Shown piece by piece: positions 8,976 to 17,887 of a stretch of DNA of 64,000 nucleotides. Source of the DNA: CAYPIE01 sp964410665 (GTDB taxonomy: Bacteria; Planctomycetota; Planctomycetia; Gemmatales; Gemmataceae). Made by a program: the position numbers and the translations under genes. The stretch covers positions 22,078 to 86,077 of the forward strand of contig CAYPIE010000018.1 in assembly GCA_964410665.1 (NCBI GenBank). Reading direction: 5' to 3'. The number at the start of each line of letters is the position of its first letter. The first letter of the stretch is position 1. The notes below the pieces were generated by a model. It searched no databases. It was given only the letters and a program-made list of their open reading frames with translations, and had not been told where the DNA came from.

Positions 8976-10097
8976 ATGAATCTCATCAACGCAACTCAGA
9001 TGCATGCTAGTTTCACTCAAGGACTCGACCGAGATGCCCGTGAGTGGCTGGTGATTGTCGTAAGAGGGACATTCTGGATTCCAAAGCACGATGACGAAGA
9101 ACCGACCCTTGCCAAGGAACAGATCCCAGCAGTGACGGCCGACGTTTTTACTGGACAACCCGGCTTTTCGGCTCCTCGGTACGAGAGCGACTATGCCCTC
9201 ATCAAGCCACGCTGCGACGTCCTCCTCCATGGCTCGGCATATGCCCCAGGTGGCCGACCGATACCGCGTGTGCAGGTTTCCATGCGGATCGGTCCGCTGG
9301 TGAAAACTTTTGATGTGGTGGGCCAAAGGACCTGGGAGGCTGGCTTGTTGGCGGTTTCCCCTGGGCCCGTGGAGCCGTTCTTCGTCATGCCGTTTTCCTA
9401 TGACAACGCGTTCGGAGGGACCGACACCTCGGATCCCGACTCAACCAAGCATGTTGTCTACCATCCCAACCCAGTCGGCCGTGGTTTTGGCCGTAGAAGT
9501 TCGCGGGCAATGGTCGGCAAACCACTCCCCAACACCGAAGAAACTGGCCGACCTGTTACGGATCCCCAACAGAAATACCGACCGATGGCCTATGGGCCGA
9601 TTGGTCGCGCGTGGCCCGACCGTATCCGGTACGCGGGTACTTACGATCAACACTGGATGGACAATGTATCTCCTTTCCTGCCAAATGACTTCCAGGATCA
9701 GTATTTTCAAACGGCTCCAGTTGACCAGCAGATCGACTATCCCATAGGAGGAGAGAAAGTCTTCCTGGAGAACCTCACCCCGGAGGGTCGTTGTGGCTTC
9801 AAGCTTCCTCGAGTCAAAGTTCCAGTCATTTTTATTTTGAGACGTGGATATCGCCAACAAGTGGATGCGGTGATCGATACGGTCGTGATCGAACCAGACT
9901 TGAGGCGATTCTTCGTCACTTGGCGTGCCCGCTTTCCGGTCCAACGGAATATCTTTGAAGTCGAGCAGATCATTGCGGGAACGATGTCCCGGGGTTGGTA
10001 TCGGGCGCGGGCTCTGGGCAAAAGGCACTTCGGCTCTCTGCGTTCCGCACGGCCGTCGCCACATCCGTCCAACGTTGAAGTGGAAAAGGCACCATGA
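8976..10097 (+). CDS. DUF2169-family adaptor of a T6SS cargo module
   Basis: 373 residues from the ATG at 8976. An upstream in-frame start at 8856 would add 40 residues of non-conserved, Arg/His-rich sequence, so I do not use it. The N-terminus (MNLINATQ..., then WLVIVVRGTFWI) and the later PRYESDYALIKPRCDVLLHGSAYAPGG split as DYALIKPRCDVLL and GSAYAPGG, together with PFSYDNAFGG, are the classic DUF2169 signature. DUF2169 proteins act as chaperone/adaptors that load PAAR-like effectors on VgrG. The final ATGA overlaps the next gene, showing translational coupling. The 250 nt before it carry no gene, so this operon may have its own promoter separate from vgrG. Confidence 0.88.
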   Translation: MNLINATQMHASFTQGLDRDAREWLVIVVRGTFWIPKHDDEEPTLAKEQIPAVTADVFTGQPGFSAPRYESDYALIKPRCDVLLHGSAYAPGGRPIPRVQVSMRIGPLVKTFDVVGQRTWEAGLLAVSPGPVEPFFVMPFSYDNAFGGTDTSDPDSTKHVVYHPNPVGRGFGRRSSRAMVGKPLPNTEETGRPVTDPQQKYRPMAYGPIGRAWPDRIRYAGTYDQHWMDNVSPFLPNDFQDQYFQTAPVDQQIDYPIGGEKVFLENLTPEGRCGFKLPRVKVPVIFILRRGYRQQVDAVIDTVVIEPDLRRFFVTWRARFPVQRNIFEVEQIIAGTMSRGWYRARALGKRHFGSLRSARPSPHPSNVEVEKAP

Positions 10098-11131
10098 CCC
10101 ATGTTGCTATACTCGGGGCTGGCATGGTCACTGGTGTGGGCCTGAATGCTGCGGCTGCCTGCGCCGCTTTCCGAGCCGGAATAAGCGGTTTGACGGAAAC
10201 CCACTTCTTTGACGATCTCGGGGAACCGCTGATCGGTTGCCGAGTCCCGCTCAACCCGCCGTTGCGGGGGAGAGACAAGCTAGTCCAACTAGTTGGTCTT
10301 GCAATTCGAGAATGTCTCGACATTGCTGTAGAGTTCCGGCCCGAGAGCATCCCACTACTCTTGTGTATTGCCGAACGTGGACGTCCCGGCCGGTTGGACG
10401 GATTAGACGATCGGCTCTTGCCCGAACTACAGCGTTGGCTGGGGGTCCGGTTCCATCCGGACTCAGAAGTGATCCCACGTGGACGAGTGGGTGGGGCCAT
10501 CGCGATCGATCTGGCGAGGAAACGCATTGCCCAGGACAGTCTGCCAAGGTGTCTAATCGCGGGAGTGGACAGCTTTCTGGTACGACGGACCTTGAACGTT
10601 TACCAAGCTCAGAATCGATTGTTGACAAAAAGAAATTCGAATGGATTCTCGCCCGGCGAAGCGGGAGCGGCCGTGTTAGTCGGACCTTCAGGGATGACCA
10701 AGGGAGACGAACTCCGTTGTCTTGCTCTCGGCTTTGGACGTGAGAAAGCTACGGTGAACTCTTCGAATCCTCTCCGTGCGGATGGGCTGGTGGAGGCCTT
10801 CAGGGGCTTGTTTGTGGACGGTGGTGTCACCTTGGACGATGCGGAGTACCGCTTCACCGATTGCAATGGGGAACAATACGCCTTCAAGCAAGACCGTTTG
10901 GCGATCGCGCGTACCGTCCGCAAGCTTAAGGAGCGATTCGACCACCTGCATCCAGCTGACTGCTTCGGGGAAGTAGGCGCAGCAATCGGACCGTGCATTC
11001 TCGGCCTGGCCCTCGCGGCCGCTCGCAAGCGGTACGCTCCTGGTCGCGGGGTGCTGTGCCATTTCAGTGACGACGATGGGGAGCGGGCTGCTATGCTCCT
11101 CAGCTACCAAGGGGAGGTTGAGGGTCGATGA
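10094..11131 (+). CDS. Thiolase-fold (beta-ketoacyl-synthase-like) protein of the T6SS cargo operon
   Basis: 345 residues, overlapping both neighbours by 4 nt. The N-terminus THVAILGAGMVTGVGLNA and the later GFSPGEAGAAVLVG are ketosynthase/thiolase-fold motifs; LPRCLIAGVDSFL matches the strand after the active-site helix. In the place where a ketosynthase carries its Cys nucleophile, the sequence is IPRGRVGGAIAI, with no Cys. A Cys-less thiolase fold next to DUF2169 and PAAR-like genes is a known neighbourhood for effector-loading proteins, so I read it as a structural or chaperone protein rather than a fatty-acid enzyme. The exact role is inferred. Confidence 0.82.
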   Translation: MTHVAILGAGMVTGVGLNAAAACAAFRAGISGLTETHFFDDLGEPLIGCRVPLNPPLRGRDKLVQLVGLAIRECLDIAVEFRPESIPLLLCIAERGRPGRLDGLDDRLLPELQRWLGVRFHPDSEVIPRGRVGGAIAIDLARKRIAQDSLPRCLIAGVDSFLVRRTLNVYQAQNRLLTKRNSNGFSPGEAGAAVLVGPSGMTKGDELRCLALGFGREKATVNSSNPLRADGLVEAFRGLFVDGGVTLDDAEYRFTDCNGEQYAFKQDRLAIARTVRKLKERFDHLHPADCFGEVGAAIGPCILGLALAAARKRYAPGRGVLCHFSDDDGERAAMLLSYQGEVEGR

Positions 11132-12186
11132 GTAATAACGTGTTTGCCAATGGGCGAGAAATATCGTGCAAAGCCGCTGCTGGCAAGTCGATCGCGGCGT
11201 TCCCCGACGTTTGCTTCACACCTCCTCAGACTCCAGCGACCCCGCCCGGGGTGCCGATCCCATACCCGAATACTGGTTTAGCCACCGACACTACCAGTGG
11301 CAGCAAAACGGTCAAGATCACCAACAAAGAAGTCATGCTGAAGGACTTATCCTACTTCAAGCGGAGTACCGGTGACGAAGCGGGCTGTGCACCGAAGAAG
11401 AACGTCATTACGAGCAAGATCATGGGGAAGGTCTACTTCACCAGTTGGTCGATGGACGTCAAAATTGAGGGCGAGAACGTCGTGCGACACATGGACCTCA
11501 CCACGCATAATCATGCATCGACGCCAGGCGGGACTCCTCCCTGGATGCACGTGGACGAGATGTCCATGGATGCGCAGGAGGCTTGTGAGGAAGAGATCGA
11601 GCGAGCGGGGCACGCCTGTCGCGGGAAGAAACGGGACCACTGCGGCGAACGATGCCGTAAAGCCCAAAAGTGCCTACTCGTGCCCAAGGGGGAGGACAAG
11701 AACCGTTGTTGCCAAGACGCTCCTCCGGGCGGGCCGGCAGAAACCACCGGGCACCATATGATCGAAGATCACTGGGTGAAGGGTCGATCGGCCGATTTTC
11801 CCATGGCTCAAGGGAGCAGCGGGTACAATGCCGCTCCAACGGTATGTGTCAACCAGTACCGGAGCCGAGGCACTCCACACCGGGAACTGCACGATGTGCA
11901 GGGCACATTTGAAGAGTCGTACATGCCAGCGGTACCGGGTAAGTACCCCGCCGGCGCACGTCACGGTCAGACCCTGACTTATGGCGAGGCAAAGCGGGCA
12001 ACCATCAATGCCCACCAGACGGTATTCGATGATCCGCCTTGCAGTGAGCAGTGTCTGGAGCAACAGATGGATGACTTCTATGGGACCGATAATTCCCGAC
12101 CCATGAACACACCGACCAAACGTCAAGCCTTAGGAGAGGCTCGTGAACCAACTCGGGAGGGATGGGGGAGCGTTCTGTCCGGGTGA
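11128..12186 (+). CDS. PAAR-like DUF4150 protein with putative HNH/EndoVII-type nuclease tail (T6SS effector)
   Basis: 352 residues, ATG overlapping the upstream stop. Residues 1-130 are DUF4150/PAAR-like: DVCFTPP, VPIPYPNTG, GSKTVKITNKEVML, STGDEAGC, VRHMDLTTHNHAS. A Cys-rich linker follows (about 150-200, with HAC, DHC, ERC, QKC and RCC). The tail begins TGHHMIEDHWVKG (about 210) and continues with AAPTVCVNQY, PHRELHDVQ, TYGEAKRATINAH and CSEQCLEQQMDDFYG. This is the arrangement of DUF4150-linked toxins of the GHH/HNH Endo VII group, where the HH pair and later His residues bind metal. The nuclease activity is inferred from motif pattern only. It ends just before the propeller gene, a position typical of an immunity gene. 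Confidence 0.82.
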   Translation: MSNNVFANGREISCKAAAGKSIAAFPDVCFTPPQTPATPPGVPIPYPNTGLATDTTSGSKTVKITNKEVMLKDLSYFKRSTGDEAGCAPKKNVITSKIMGKVYFTSWSMDVKIEGENVVRHMDLTTHNHASTPGGTPPWMHVDEMSMDAQEACEEEIERAGHACRGKKRDHCGERCRKAQKCLLVPKGEDKNRCCQDAPPGGPAETTGHHMIEDHWVKGRSADFPMAQGSSGYNAAPTVCVNQYRSRGTPHRELHDVQGTFEESYMPAVPGKYPAGARHGQTLTYGEAKRATINAHQTVFDDPPCSEQCLEQQMDDFYGTDNSRPMNTPTKRQALGEAREPTREGWGSVLSG

Positions 12187-12227
12187 TCGTTGATCCAACG
12201 CCAGCTGAACATCCGAGGTGTCCACAC

Positions 12228-13136
12228 ATGAGTGATCCTTTCGGTCTCACACACGGTTTCGTTTATCTCAAAGACGAGTTGTATCTGGCGGCGGTCGACT
12301 TGGAGTTAGAAGAAGACAACGTCTATCACGGCTACGTGATGCGTTGGTTGAAGGGTGAATGGGGACATTGGAAGGTTGCCAACCGGATTATTGGCTTGGG
12401 CGTCTACGACATTGCTGGCGTAGCAACTGCGTTTGCCACCGGGCCGGACGGCCGAGTCCAGGTTCGATCGCAACTCGGGATTCAGTGGGAAGCGGTCGAC
12501 TCGGATGGGGATGGACCATGGCAGCGTCGCCCGCTCACCTGCGTGCGGCGCGTCGGTGACCACATCTACGTCGCAGGGATGAAACGGATGGTCTATCGGC
12601 GCGCTCTCACCGGGGGATGGCAGCGTTGCGACGATGGGATCCGGGTTCCACCTGAGAGTGAAGAAGTCACCGGTTTGCTCGACATCCACGGCTTCGACGA
12701 AGGGGAACTCTATGCAGTTGGCTTCCAAGGCCAGATCTGGCAACACGATGGTAACCACTGGTGGGAGATCGATAGTCCGACCAATCGCAAACTTCGTCAC
12801 ATTTGCTGCGCAGAAACCGGGCAGGTGTTTATCGCTGGTTCGGGGGGGATGATCCTCCGGGGCCGCCACAACGCCTGGGAAGTCGTCGAACAAGATGTCA
12901 CAGAGGAAGCTTTTTCCGGCATCGAGTACGCCTTCGGTTCGTTGTATCTGGCCACCGAGGTAGGTGATATCTACCGACTCGACGCTCAGGACGAACTTAC
13001 CCTCGTCGACACCGGAAACGGCAAGCCGAGCACAACTCACAGTCTCCACTACAACGACGGTGTACTCCTGTCGACAGGTGCTCACGACATTTACTTATTC
13101 GACGGTGAACGCTGGATGGAGATCGAACACCCCTGA
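12228..13136 (+). CDS. Propeller-like protein, candidate immunity or accessory protein
   Basis: 302 residues. The ATG at 12228 has GAGGTG about 8 nt upstream; an in-frame start at 12162 would overlap the previous gene and lacks a site. The sequence repeats a short theme of aromatic-ended strands, e.g. VYRRALTGGWQRCDD, IWQHDGNHWWEID, ILRGRHNAWEVVEQ, YLFDGERWMEIEH, consistent with a 6-7 bladed beta-propeller. It has no signal peptide and is strongly acidic, as many immunity proteins are. It follows the putative toxin by 41 nt. Direct binding to the toxin is a guess from position; it could equally be a structural accessory protein. Confidence 0.7.
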   Translation: MSDPFGLTHGFVYLKDELYLAAVDLELEEDNVYHGYVMRWLKGEWGHWKVANRIIGLGVYDIAGVATAFATGPDGRVQVRSQLGIQWEAVDSDGDGPWQRRPLTCVRRVGDHIYVAGMKRMVYRRALTGGWQRCDDGIRVPPESEEVTGLLDIHGFDEGELYAVGFQGQIWQHDGNHWWEIDSPTNRKLRHICCAETGQVFIAGSGGMILRGRHNAWEVVEQDVTEEAFSGIEYAFGSLYLATEVGDIYRLDAQDELTLVDTGNGKPSTTHSLHYNDGVLLSTGAHDIYLFDGERWMEIEHP

Positions 13137-13206
13137 TGACGTCCTTCGGCTGATCTTCTTCCAAATGGCCCAACTCGTTCCTTCTGGAATCTAGAAAGCT
13201 CGACTC

Positions 13207-14460
13207 TTGAAGACGCACATCATTCCTTTGGTCGTTCTACAACACGCGGAAGAAGCTGCGTTCCTATGGCTCCTCCGCGATCACTCCACGCAGAGTCCGC
13301 ATTATACCCTTGTTGACCTCAGCCACCTCGATAACCGACTCGAAGGCCACTTGGATGGACTCCGGATTGCCGGCGAACAAAGCTGGCCGTTCGTTTGGCA
13401 GCAACTGGAGCAGTTTCAGGAGCCTGGGGAAGTGTTCGCCGCTGCCTGCATGGGCTTCGAGCTGGCAAATCAAGGGTATATCAAGCAGTTGCTGGATATC
13501 GCCGCATCAGATCCCTCGTTAGCTCGTGCCGCGGGTTCGGCTCTGGGATGGCTCGCCGATGACCAAGCCACCATCATGATCTATTCGGCTCTCGCTTCGG
13601 AGAATCCTGCCGTTCGCCAGATTGGGCTTGCTGGAGCTTCGATTCGTAGAGTGCATCCGGGGAATCCGCTTGCTGACGCATTACACGACTCGGATGATCG
13701 AGTACGTGCCCGGGCTTTGAAAGCCGTTGGTGAGTTGGGCCTGGCGGCGGAATTGCCGCTATTGGTCAAGCAACTTCACCATGCACATCTCGAGGTTCGC
13801 TATCAAGCCGCCTGGGCAGCCACTCGGCTCGCACGTCGCCCAGATGCGATCGCCGAATTGCAATCACTGGCTCTCACCGAAAGCACCTTTCGGCGGCAAG
13901 CCACCGAATGGGCCGTCCGGGGGATCGCCTCCACTTCTGTTCATCCTTGGATTGCCTTGCTGGAGTCGTTGCCGGGCTGCGAACGCATTGCGATTCACGG
14001 GGCAGGTGCTTCGGGTGATTCTGTTACCATCCCCAAGCTAATCGAAAAGATGGCCGTCCCGGAGCTAGCTCGAGTCGCTGGTGAGGCATTCAGCATGATC
14101 ACCGGGGTGGATATCGCCTATTTGGATCTGGACACCGACCAGCCCGAAGGATTCGCGGCTGGGCCCACAGAGAATCCGGATGATGCGAGAGTCGAGATGG
14201 ATCCCGACGAGGATCTTCCCTGGCCGGACCCCAGTAAGATTCTCGATTGGTGGAAATCAAATCAGACACTATTCACTCGGGGCCAACGCTACCTTGTTGG
14301 CCGAGCGATCACCCCCGAGTGGTGCCGAGAGGTGCTTCGGACCGGCTACCAACGGCAGCGTGCCGCTGCCGCGATGGAGCTGGCCCTGGCGAATCCGGAG
14401 CAGCCGCTTTTTGAGGTACGTGCTCCGGGTTTTCGACAGGCTCAGCAGCTTGCTCAATAG
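13207..14460 (+). CDS. HEAT-repeat protein of the TIGR02270 type
   Basis: 417 residues. The start is probably the TTG at 13207, because the family N-terminus is present right there (IIPLVVLQHAEEAAFLWLLR); no ATG lies nearby upstream. From about residue 90 it is a chain of HEAT-like helical pairs (AAGSALGWLADDQA, LADALHDSDDRVRARALKAV, LLVKQLHHAHLEVRYQAAWA). A middle acidic segment contains GVDIAYLDLD and the C-terminus has QRYLVGRAITPEWCREVL, both of which I remember from TIGR02270 members, a family found beside T6SS genes. Its stop overlaps the stop of the convergent barrel gene by 7 nt. Confidence 0.78.
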   Translation: MKTHIIPLVVLQHAEEAAFLWLLRDHSTQSPHYTLVDLSHLDNRLEGHLDGLRIAGEQSWPFVWQQLEQFQEPGEVFAAACMGFELANQGYIKQLLDIAASDPSLARAAGSALGWLADDQATIMIYSALASENPAVRQIGLAGASIRRVHPGNPLADALHDSDDRVRARALKAVGELGLAAELPLLVKQLHHAHLEVRYQAAWAATRLARRPDAIAELQSLALTESTFRRQATEWAVRGIASTSVHPWIALLESLPGCERIAIHGAGASGDSVTIPKLIEKMAVPELARVAGEAFSMITGVDIAYLDLDTDQPEGFAAGPTENPDDARVEMDPDEDLPWPDPSKILDWWKSNQTLFTRGQRYLVGRAITPEWCREVLRTGYQRQRAAAAMELALANPEQPLFEVRAPGFRQAQQLAQ

Positions 14461-15704
14461 AAGTAGCGGAGCTCGATGCGGTAGATCTGATCGGCGAAGT
14501 GTTGATCGGTCAGGGCGAACGATGCTCCGAAACCCACGTCGAGCTTGTCGCAAACTGACAGTCGCAAGCCCGGGCCGAGGTAGAAGTAGCCATCCTCGTT
14601 GGACGGCAGGACCAGGCCGCTCACAGGGTCGGTGAAGCCTCCGGCTTGGAAAGCGAAGCCCCCGAACTCGAGGATGCCGATCAGGTCCGTGTCCGGCAAG
14701 GGTCGGTACATTACGCGGTTGAAAGCGAAGTTATATCGGAGCAGGGAGCCCTGGACTCCGGGGGTGCCGCCCAGCGGGATCCACTCTGCGAGTTGTGCCT
14801 GCATGTATGTATCCGGGGCGAGCTTCAACGATGCCAACAACGCTGGCTCCAGGGAAGTATGACCCGTGCCTAGCCCATTGCCTGAGCGTCCCGTAGGAAC
14901 CGTGGTTGTGAACTGAAAGGTGAATTGAAGCAGTTCACAGTCGACCAGTAACGACTTGGTACCGAAGCGAAGGTCGCCGAACCCTCCGGAACCGAAGTTG
15001 ATGTCCGGATCGTTGTTGCGATAGGGAGTCTCGATGAATAAGGAAAAGTTGTCGCTCGCCGTCTCAAGGTAGATGGTCAGCTCGTCGTAATCGAGCCCTG
15101 TCTCTGGCAGCCCTGGGCCGGGACCGCCGATCGCTCCCCAGAAGTACTCGTTGCGGTCGGGCAAGATCAGGTTCTCGCCGTGATTCCAGCGAAAACGGGT
15201 CATGCTGCGCGGCCGGGCAAAATCTAGAAAGATCCCCGCATTCGCCGCCGGTACCCAGCGTGGTTCATAACAAGGGTCGGGGCAGCACAGGCAGTCGTGC
15301 ACTCCGTGAAAGAAGCGAGCGAATGTCCCGGTCCCCGTTGGGCAACATGGCTTACGTCCCGGGAAGCACTTGGCTTCGCCACAGCCCGGGTCATACGGTA
15401 GCTCGGGCATCGGCACCGCGTGAAGCATCTCGCTGAAGGCCGGATCAGCGGGGACGGCTCCCTCCATAGGGACGTTCTCTGGCGGGATCGCTTGTGGCGG
15501 CGGCAAGATGTCCGCCTGAGATGGTGGGGGCGGTGCTCCGAGCACACCATACTTACAGCTGTTACATCCCGTGTTGATCACATGATATTGGCTTACCGGC
15601 TGGGGCGACTGCCCGTAAGCTTGGCAGAGCGGGACCACTAACAAGGCGACTGTCGCGAAGCTCCTCCACAAGGGCATGCCCCGCAACTCTCGAGGGTACA
15701 ACAT
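14454..15704 (-). CDS. Outer-membrane beta-barrel protein with Cys-rich N-terminal part
   Basis: 416 residues. ATG at 15702-15704 with AGGAAG about 5 nt upstream. A signal peptide (about residues 10-32, ending QAYGQ) precedes a Pro-rich stretch and a Cys-rich patch (GCNSCKYG, CGEAKCFPG, KPCCPTGTG, DCLCCPDPCYEP). From about residue 150 the sequence is made of amphipathic strands and ends in IELRYFY, the aromatic C-terminal signature of outer-membrane barrels. Strings such as LLQFTFQFTTTVPTG and FGDLRFGTKSLL resemble planctomycete putative transporter/porin barrels. The substrate is unknown. Together with the next gene upstream it forms a leftward pair of envelope genes. Confidence 0.78.
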   Translation of the reverse strand: MLYPRELRGMPLWRSFATVALLVVPLCQAYGQSPQPVSQYHVINTGCNSCKYGVLGAPPPPSQADILPPPQAIPPENVPMEGAVPADPAFSEMLHAVPMPELPYDPGCGEAKCFPGRKPCCPTGTGTFARFFHGVHDCLCCPDPCYEPRWVPAANAGIFLDFARPRSMTRFRWNHGENLILPDRNEYFWGAIGGPGPGLPETGLDYDELTIYLETASDNFSLFIETPYRNNDPDINFGSGGFGDLRFGTKSLLVDCELLQFTFQFTTTVPTGRSGNGLGTGHTSLEPALLASLKLAPDTYMQAQLAEWIPLGGTPGVQGSLLRYNFAFNRVMYRPLPDTDLIGILEFGGFAFQAGGFTDPVSGLVLPSNEDGYFYLGPGLRLSVCDKLDVGFGASFALTDQHFADQIYRIELRYFY

Positions 15705-15782
15705 CCCAGCTTCCTTTCGTCAACAAGATGCACTTGAAAAAACCGAAACCAACTAACAAATGACGACTTGGATGCTGCAGGC

Positions 15783-17264
15783 TTATCGCTGTCCAGCGAG
15801 GGAGCGGAGCGCGTGTGTAGCTTCAAGACGAATCCATGCATCAGAATCTTCTTGTTGGAGATAAGCCAGATGATGCTGCACCAGCGAGGTGTCAGCACCA
15901 ATGGCCGCCAACTGGCGGATGCAGCTCACCCGGACCCGACGATCGCGGTCCAGGCGTGCAGAGCGGAGCAGAGCTGGAACCACCTCGGGGTGATGCTCCC
16001 AGCCGAGATGGGATAGTTCGATGGCCGCATAGTGGCGCTGCGTCGGGTTGGTATTGTGCGTAAGGATCTCGACGAGTGGGTGTGTCGCCACAGTCTCTGG
16101 GTTCATCATCCCCATTCGGTGCGATTCCCTCTTGGCGCGGTATGCGGAAACCGAAGCAGCCGCGACGGGTGTCGGAGTTGATGTTTCCGGGGGGATAGGC
16201 TTGTTGGGAAGTCGAGTTGGAGAATGTTGATGAACCATTGTGGCCAGGGGCGCAGTTGTCGTGGGAGGCGGTGGGATCATCGGGGCGACGGTGCGAGCAG
16301 CGTCCTGCTGGATCCAAGCGTCTTCCATCAGGTTGAAGAGGCTTCGTTCCTCTGCGATCGGAGGCTGTTCCTGTCGCACTTGCCGGGCCGCATTTTGTCG
16401 GAAAGCGGCATACTTGGCCATCGCCGTCAGCGAACGCTCGCGGAGGCTCGGCTTCGGGATGGCGTGAGCATGCGGCGCGACCGGCCTGGCGCTCTCGACA
16501 TTCACCTCTAATTCATCTTCGCCTTTCGGGATTTCCTTCTTCGGCGGTTGCTCCGAATTTTTGGGCTCTTGAGCAGGGGGGGGATCTTGCGGCCCATCTG
16601 TCTTCATGGCCGGTTCCGTAAAACACGCCATACAGCGGTGCAGGGCATGAAAGGCTGCATCGCGGACCCGCAAGGAACGTTCGGCCGGGTTGCCATCTTC
16701 TTCTGAACCACTGACGGTAATTAGCAGAGCTTCGATAACGTTCTTGGTACAACAACAACCGTTGAGGAGTGCGAGAGCTGCTTCATAGCGGACGCATTCG
16801 ATACGATCGGTGCGTAGAGCGGCGATGAGTGCTTCTTCAGCCTCTGGGTTGTACCGACAGTCGAGGGTCCCCAGGAAGCGAACGGCCGCGCGTCGCGCTT
16901 TGGCTTCCAGCGCATCTTTCTTGGCTTGAGCTGCAGCACCTTCCACACCTGGCTTGGCGAGATCCTCTAAACTCGGCGTGATTGGGCAAAATGGTGGGAT
17001 GACTCCTCCAGTCAGTGTGGTCAAGGGTTGGGTAATCCCATTGAGGAGCTGGCCCAGAGGTGTGGCACACAGTTTTCGCTTGCACGCTTTGAAGGCTACG
17101 CAGAATCTGGCAAAGAAGCCCTGGCCCTGGCCAGCCGCGGCAGCGGCTGATGCAGGGGTGGCGGGTGGGACCGTGGCGGCAGATGGGGCCAATTGGGCGA
17201 TGGCACTGGGGCTCGGCAACCATAGGGCAGTCAGGACGGCCCCCAAGCAGATCACTCTACGCAT
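15783..17264 (-). CDS. Secreted HEAT-repeat protein with Cys-rich segment
   Basis: 493 residues from the ATG at 17262-17264, which has GGAG about 9 nt upstream and begins directly with a signal peptide (MRRVICLGAVLTALWLP... SAIAQ). The in-frame ATG at 17360 adds a non-hydrophobic leader and is less likely. Residues about 45-75 contain GFFARFCVAFKACKRKLC. HEAT-like repeats appear twice: about 110-200 (AAVRFLGTLDC, EALIAALRTDRIECVRYEAA, with a NGCCCTKN insert) and at the C-terminus (HYAAIELSHLGWEHHPEVV, VRVSCIRQLAAIG, WIRLEATHALRSLAG). The middle is Pro/Ala-rich. It is probably a periplasmic scaffold; no enzyme motif is seen. Confidence 0.75.
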   Translation of the reverse strand: MRRVICLGAVLTALWLPSPSAIAQLAPSAATVPPATPASAAAAAGQGQGFFARFCVAFKACKRKLCATPLGQLLNGITQPLTTLTGGVIPPFCPITPSLEDLAKPGVEGAAAQAKKDALEAKARRAAVRFLGTLDCRYNPEAEEALIAALRTDRIECVRYEAALALLNGCCCTKNVIEALLITVSGSEEDGNPAERSLRVRDAAFHALHRCMACFTEPAMKTDGPQDPPPAQEPKNSEQPPKKEIPKGEDELEVNVESARPVAPHAHAIPKPSLRERSLTAMAKYAAFRQNAARQVRQEQPPIAEERSLFNLMEDAWIQQDAARTVAPMIPPPPTTTAPLATMVHQHSPTRLPNKPIPPETSTPTPVAAASVSAYRAKRESHRMGMMNPETVATHPLVEILTHNTNPTQRHYAAIELSHLGWEHHPEVVPALLRSARLDRDRRVRVSCIRQLAAIGADTSLVQHHLAYLQQEDSDAWIRLEATHALRSLAGQR

Positions 17265-17554
17265 CGTTTGCGGCTCCTTCCGAGGTTGATCCCTGGTTGG
17301 GCAGTTGTCCCAGGTTTCGCAAGAGGCCGGAATCCCGCCGGCCTGGCAAATAGAATGCATTGTACCGAACTGTTTCGTTTGTTCGGCTTCGTCGGTCGAG
17401 CCACTTTATCCCGATTTGCTGGTAGCTCATATCGATCAGGTTGGGTAAGAAGAGCAGAAAAGTGGTGTTTTCTGGAATGTAAGGGTCAGGAAGAGTGGTC
17501 GGAGGTCGATGGAGCATGCTAAGATTCCCTCGCTCGCAGTGATGAGGATCATCC

Positions 17555-17854
17555 ATGACATTGACACAATTCCAAGAATTGATCCGAGAACTCTTCGGTG
17601 AGAAGGATGCTCAGCGTGGCGTCGAAGGAACCTTCATGTGGTTCATGGAGGAGGTCGGTGAGCTCGCCGCCGACTTGCGTGCCGGCCGCATCGAGGAAGC
17701 CAAGCTCGAGTTCGCCGACGTCTTGGCCTGGTTGGCTACCCTTGCCAACTTGGTGGGGGTGAACCTCGAGACCGCGATCGAGCGTAAATATGGTGCTGGG
17801 TGTCCGGGGTGCCAAAGCCGACCTTGTGTCTGCGCCCCAAGCGAGAAACCTTAA
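17555..17854 (+). CDS. MazG-like nucleotide pyrophosphohydrolase with C-terminal Cys cluster
   Basis: 99 residues. MazG-family enzymes hydrolyse (d)NTPs to NMP and pyrophosphate using an all-alpha EExxE / ExxD metal site. Here the motif is visible as EEVGE (about 31-35) and EFADVLAW (about 56-63). The length is that of the small, single-domain MazG-like proteins. Unusually, the C-terminus carries CPGCQSRPCVC, which could bind a metal. It is followed 33 nt later by the 811-residue envelope gene on the same strand but no functional link is obvious. Confidence 0.85.
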   Translation: MTLTQFQELIRELFGEKDAQRGVEGTFMWFMEEVGELAADLRAGRIEEAKLEFADVLAWLATLANLVGVNLETAIERKYGAGCPGCQSRPCVCAPSEKP

Positions 17855-17887
17855 CTTCCACTTGCAATCGAGGGTTGCCAACGCATT

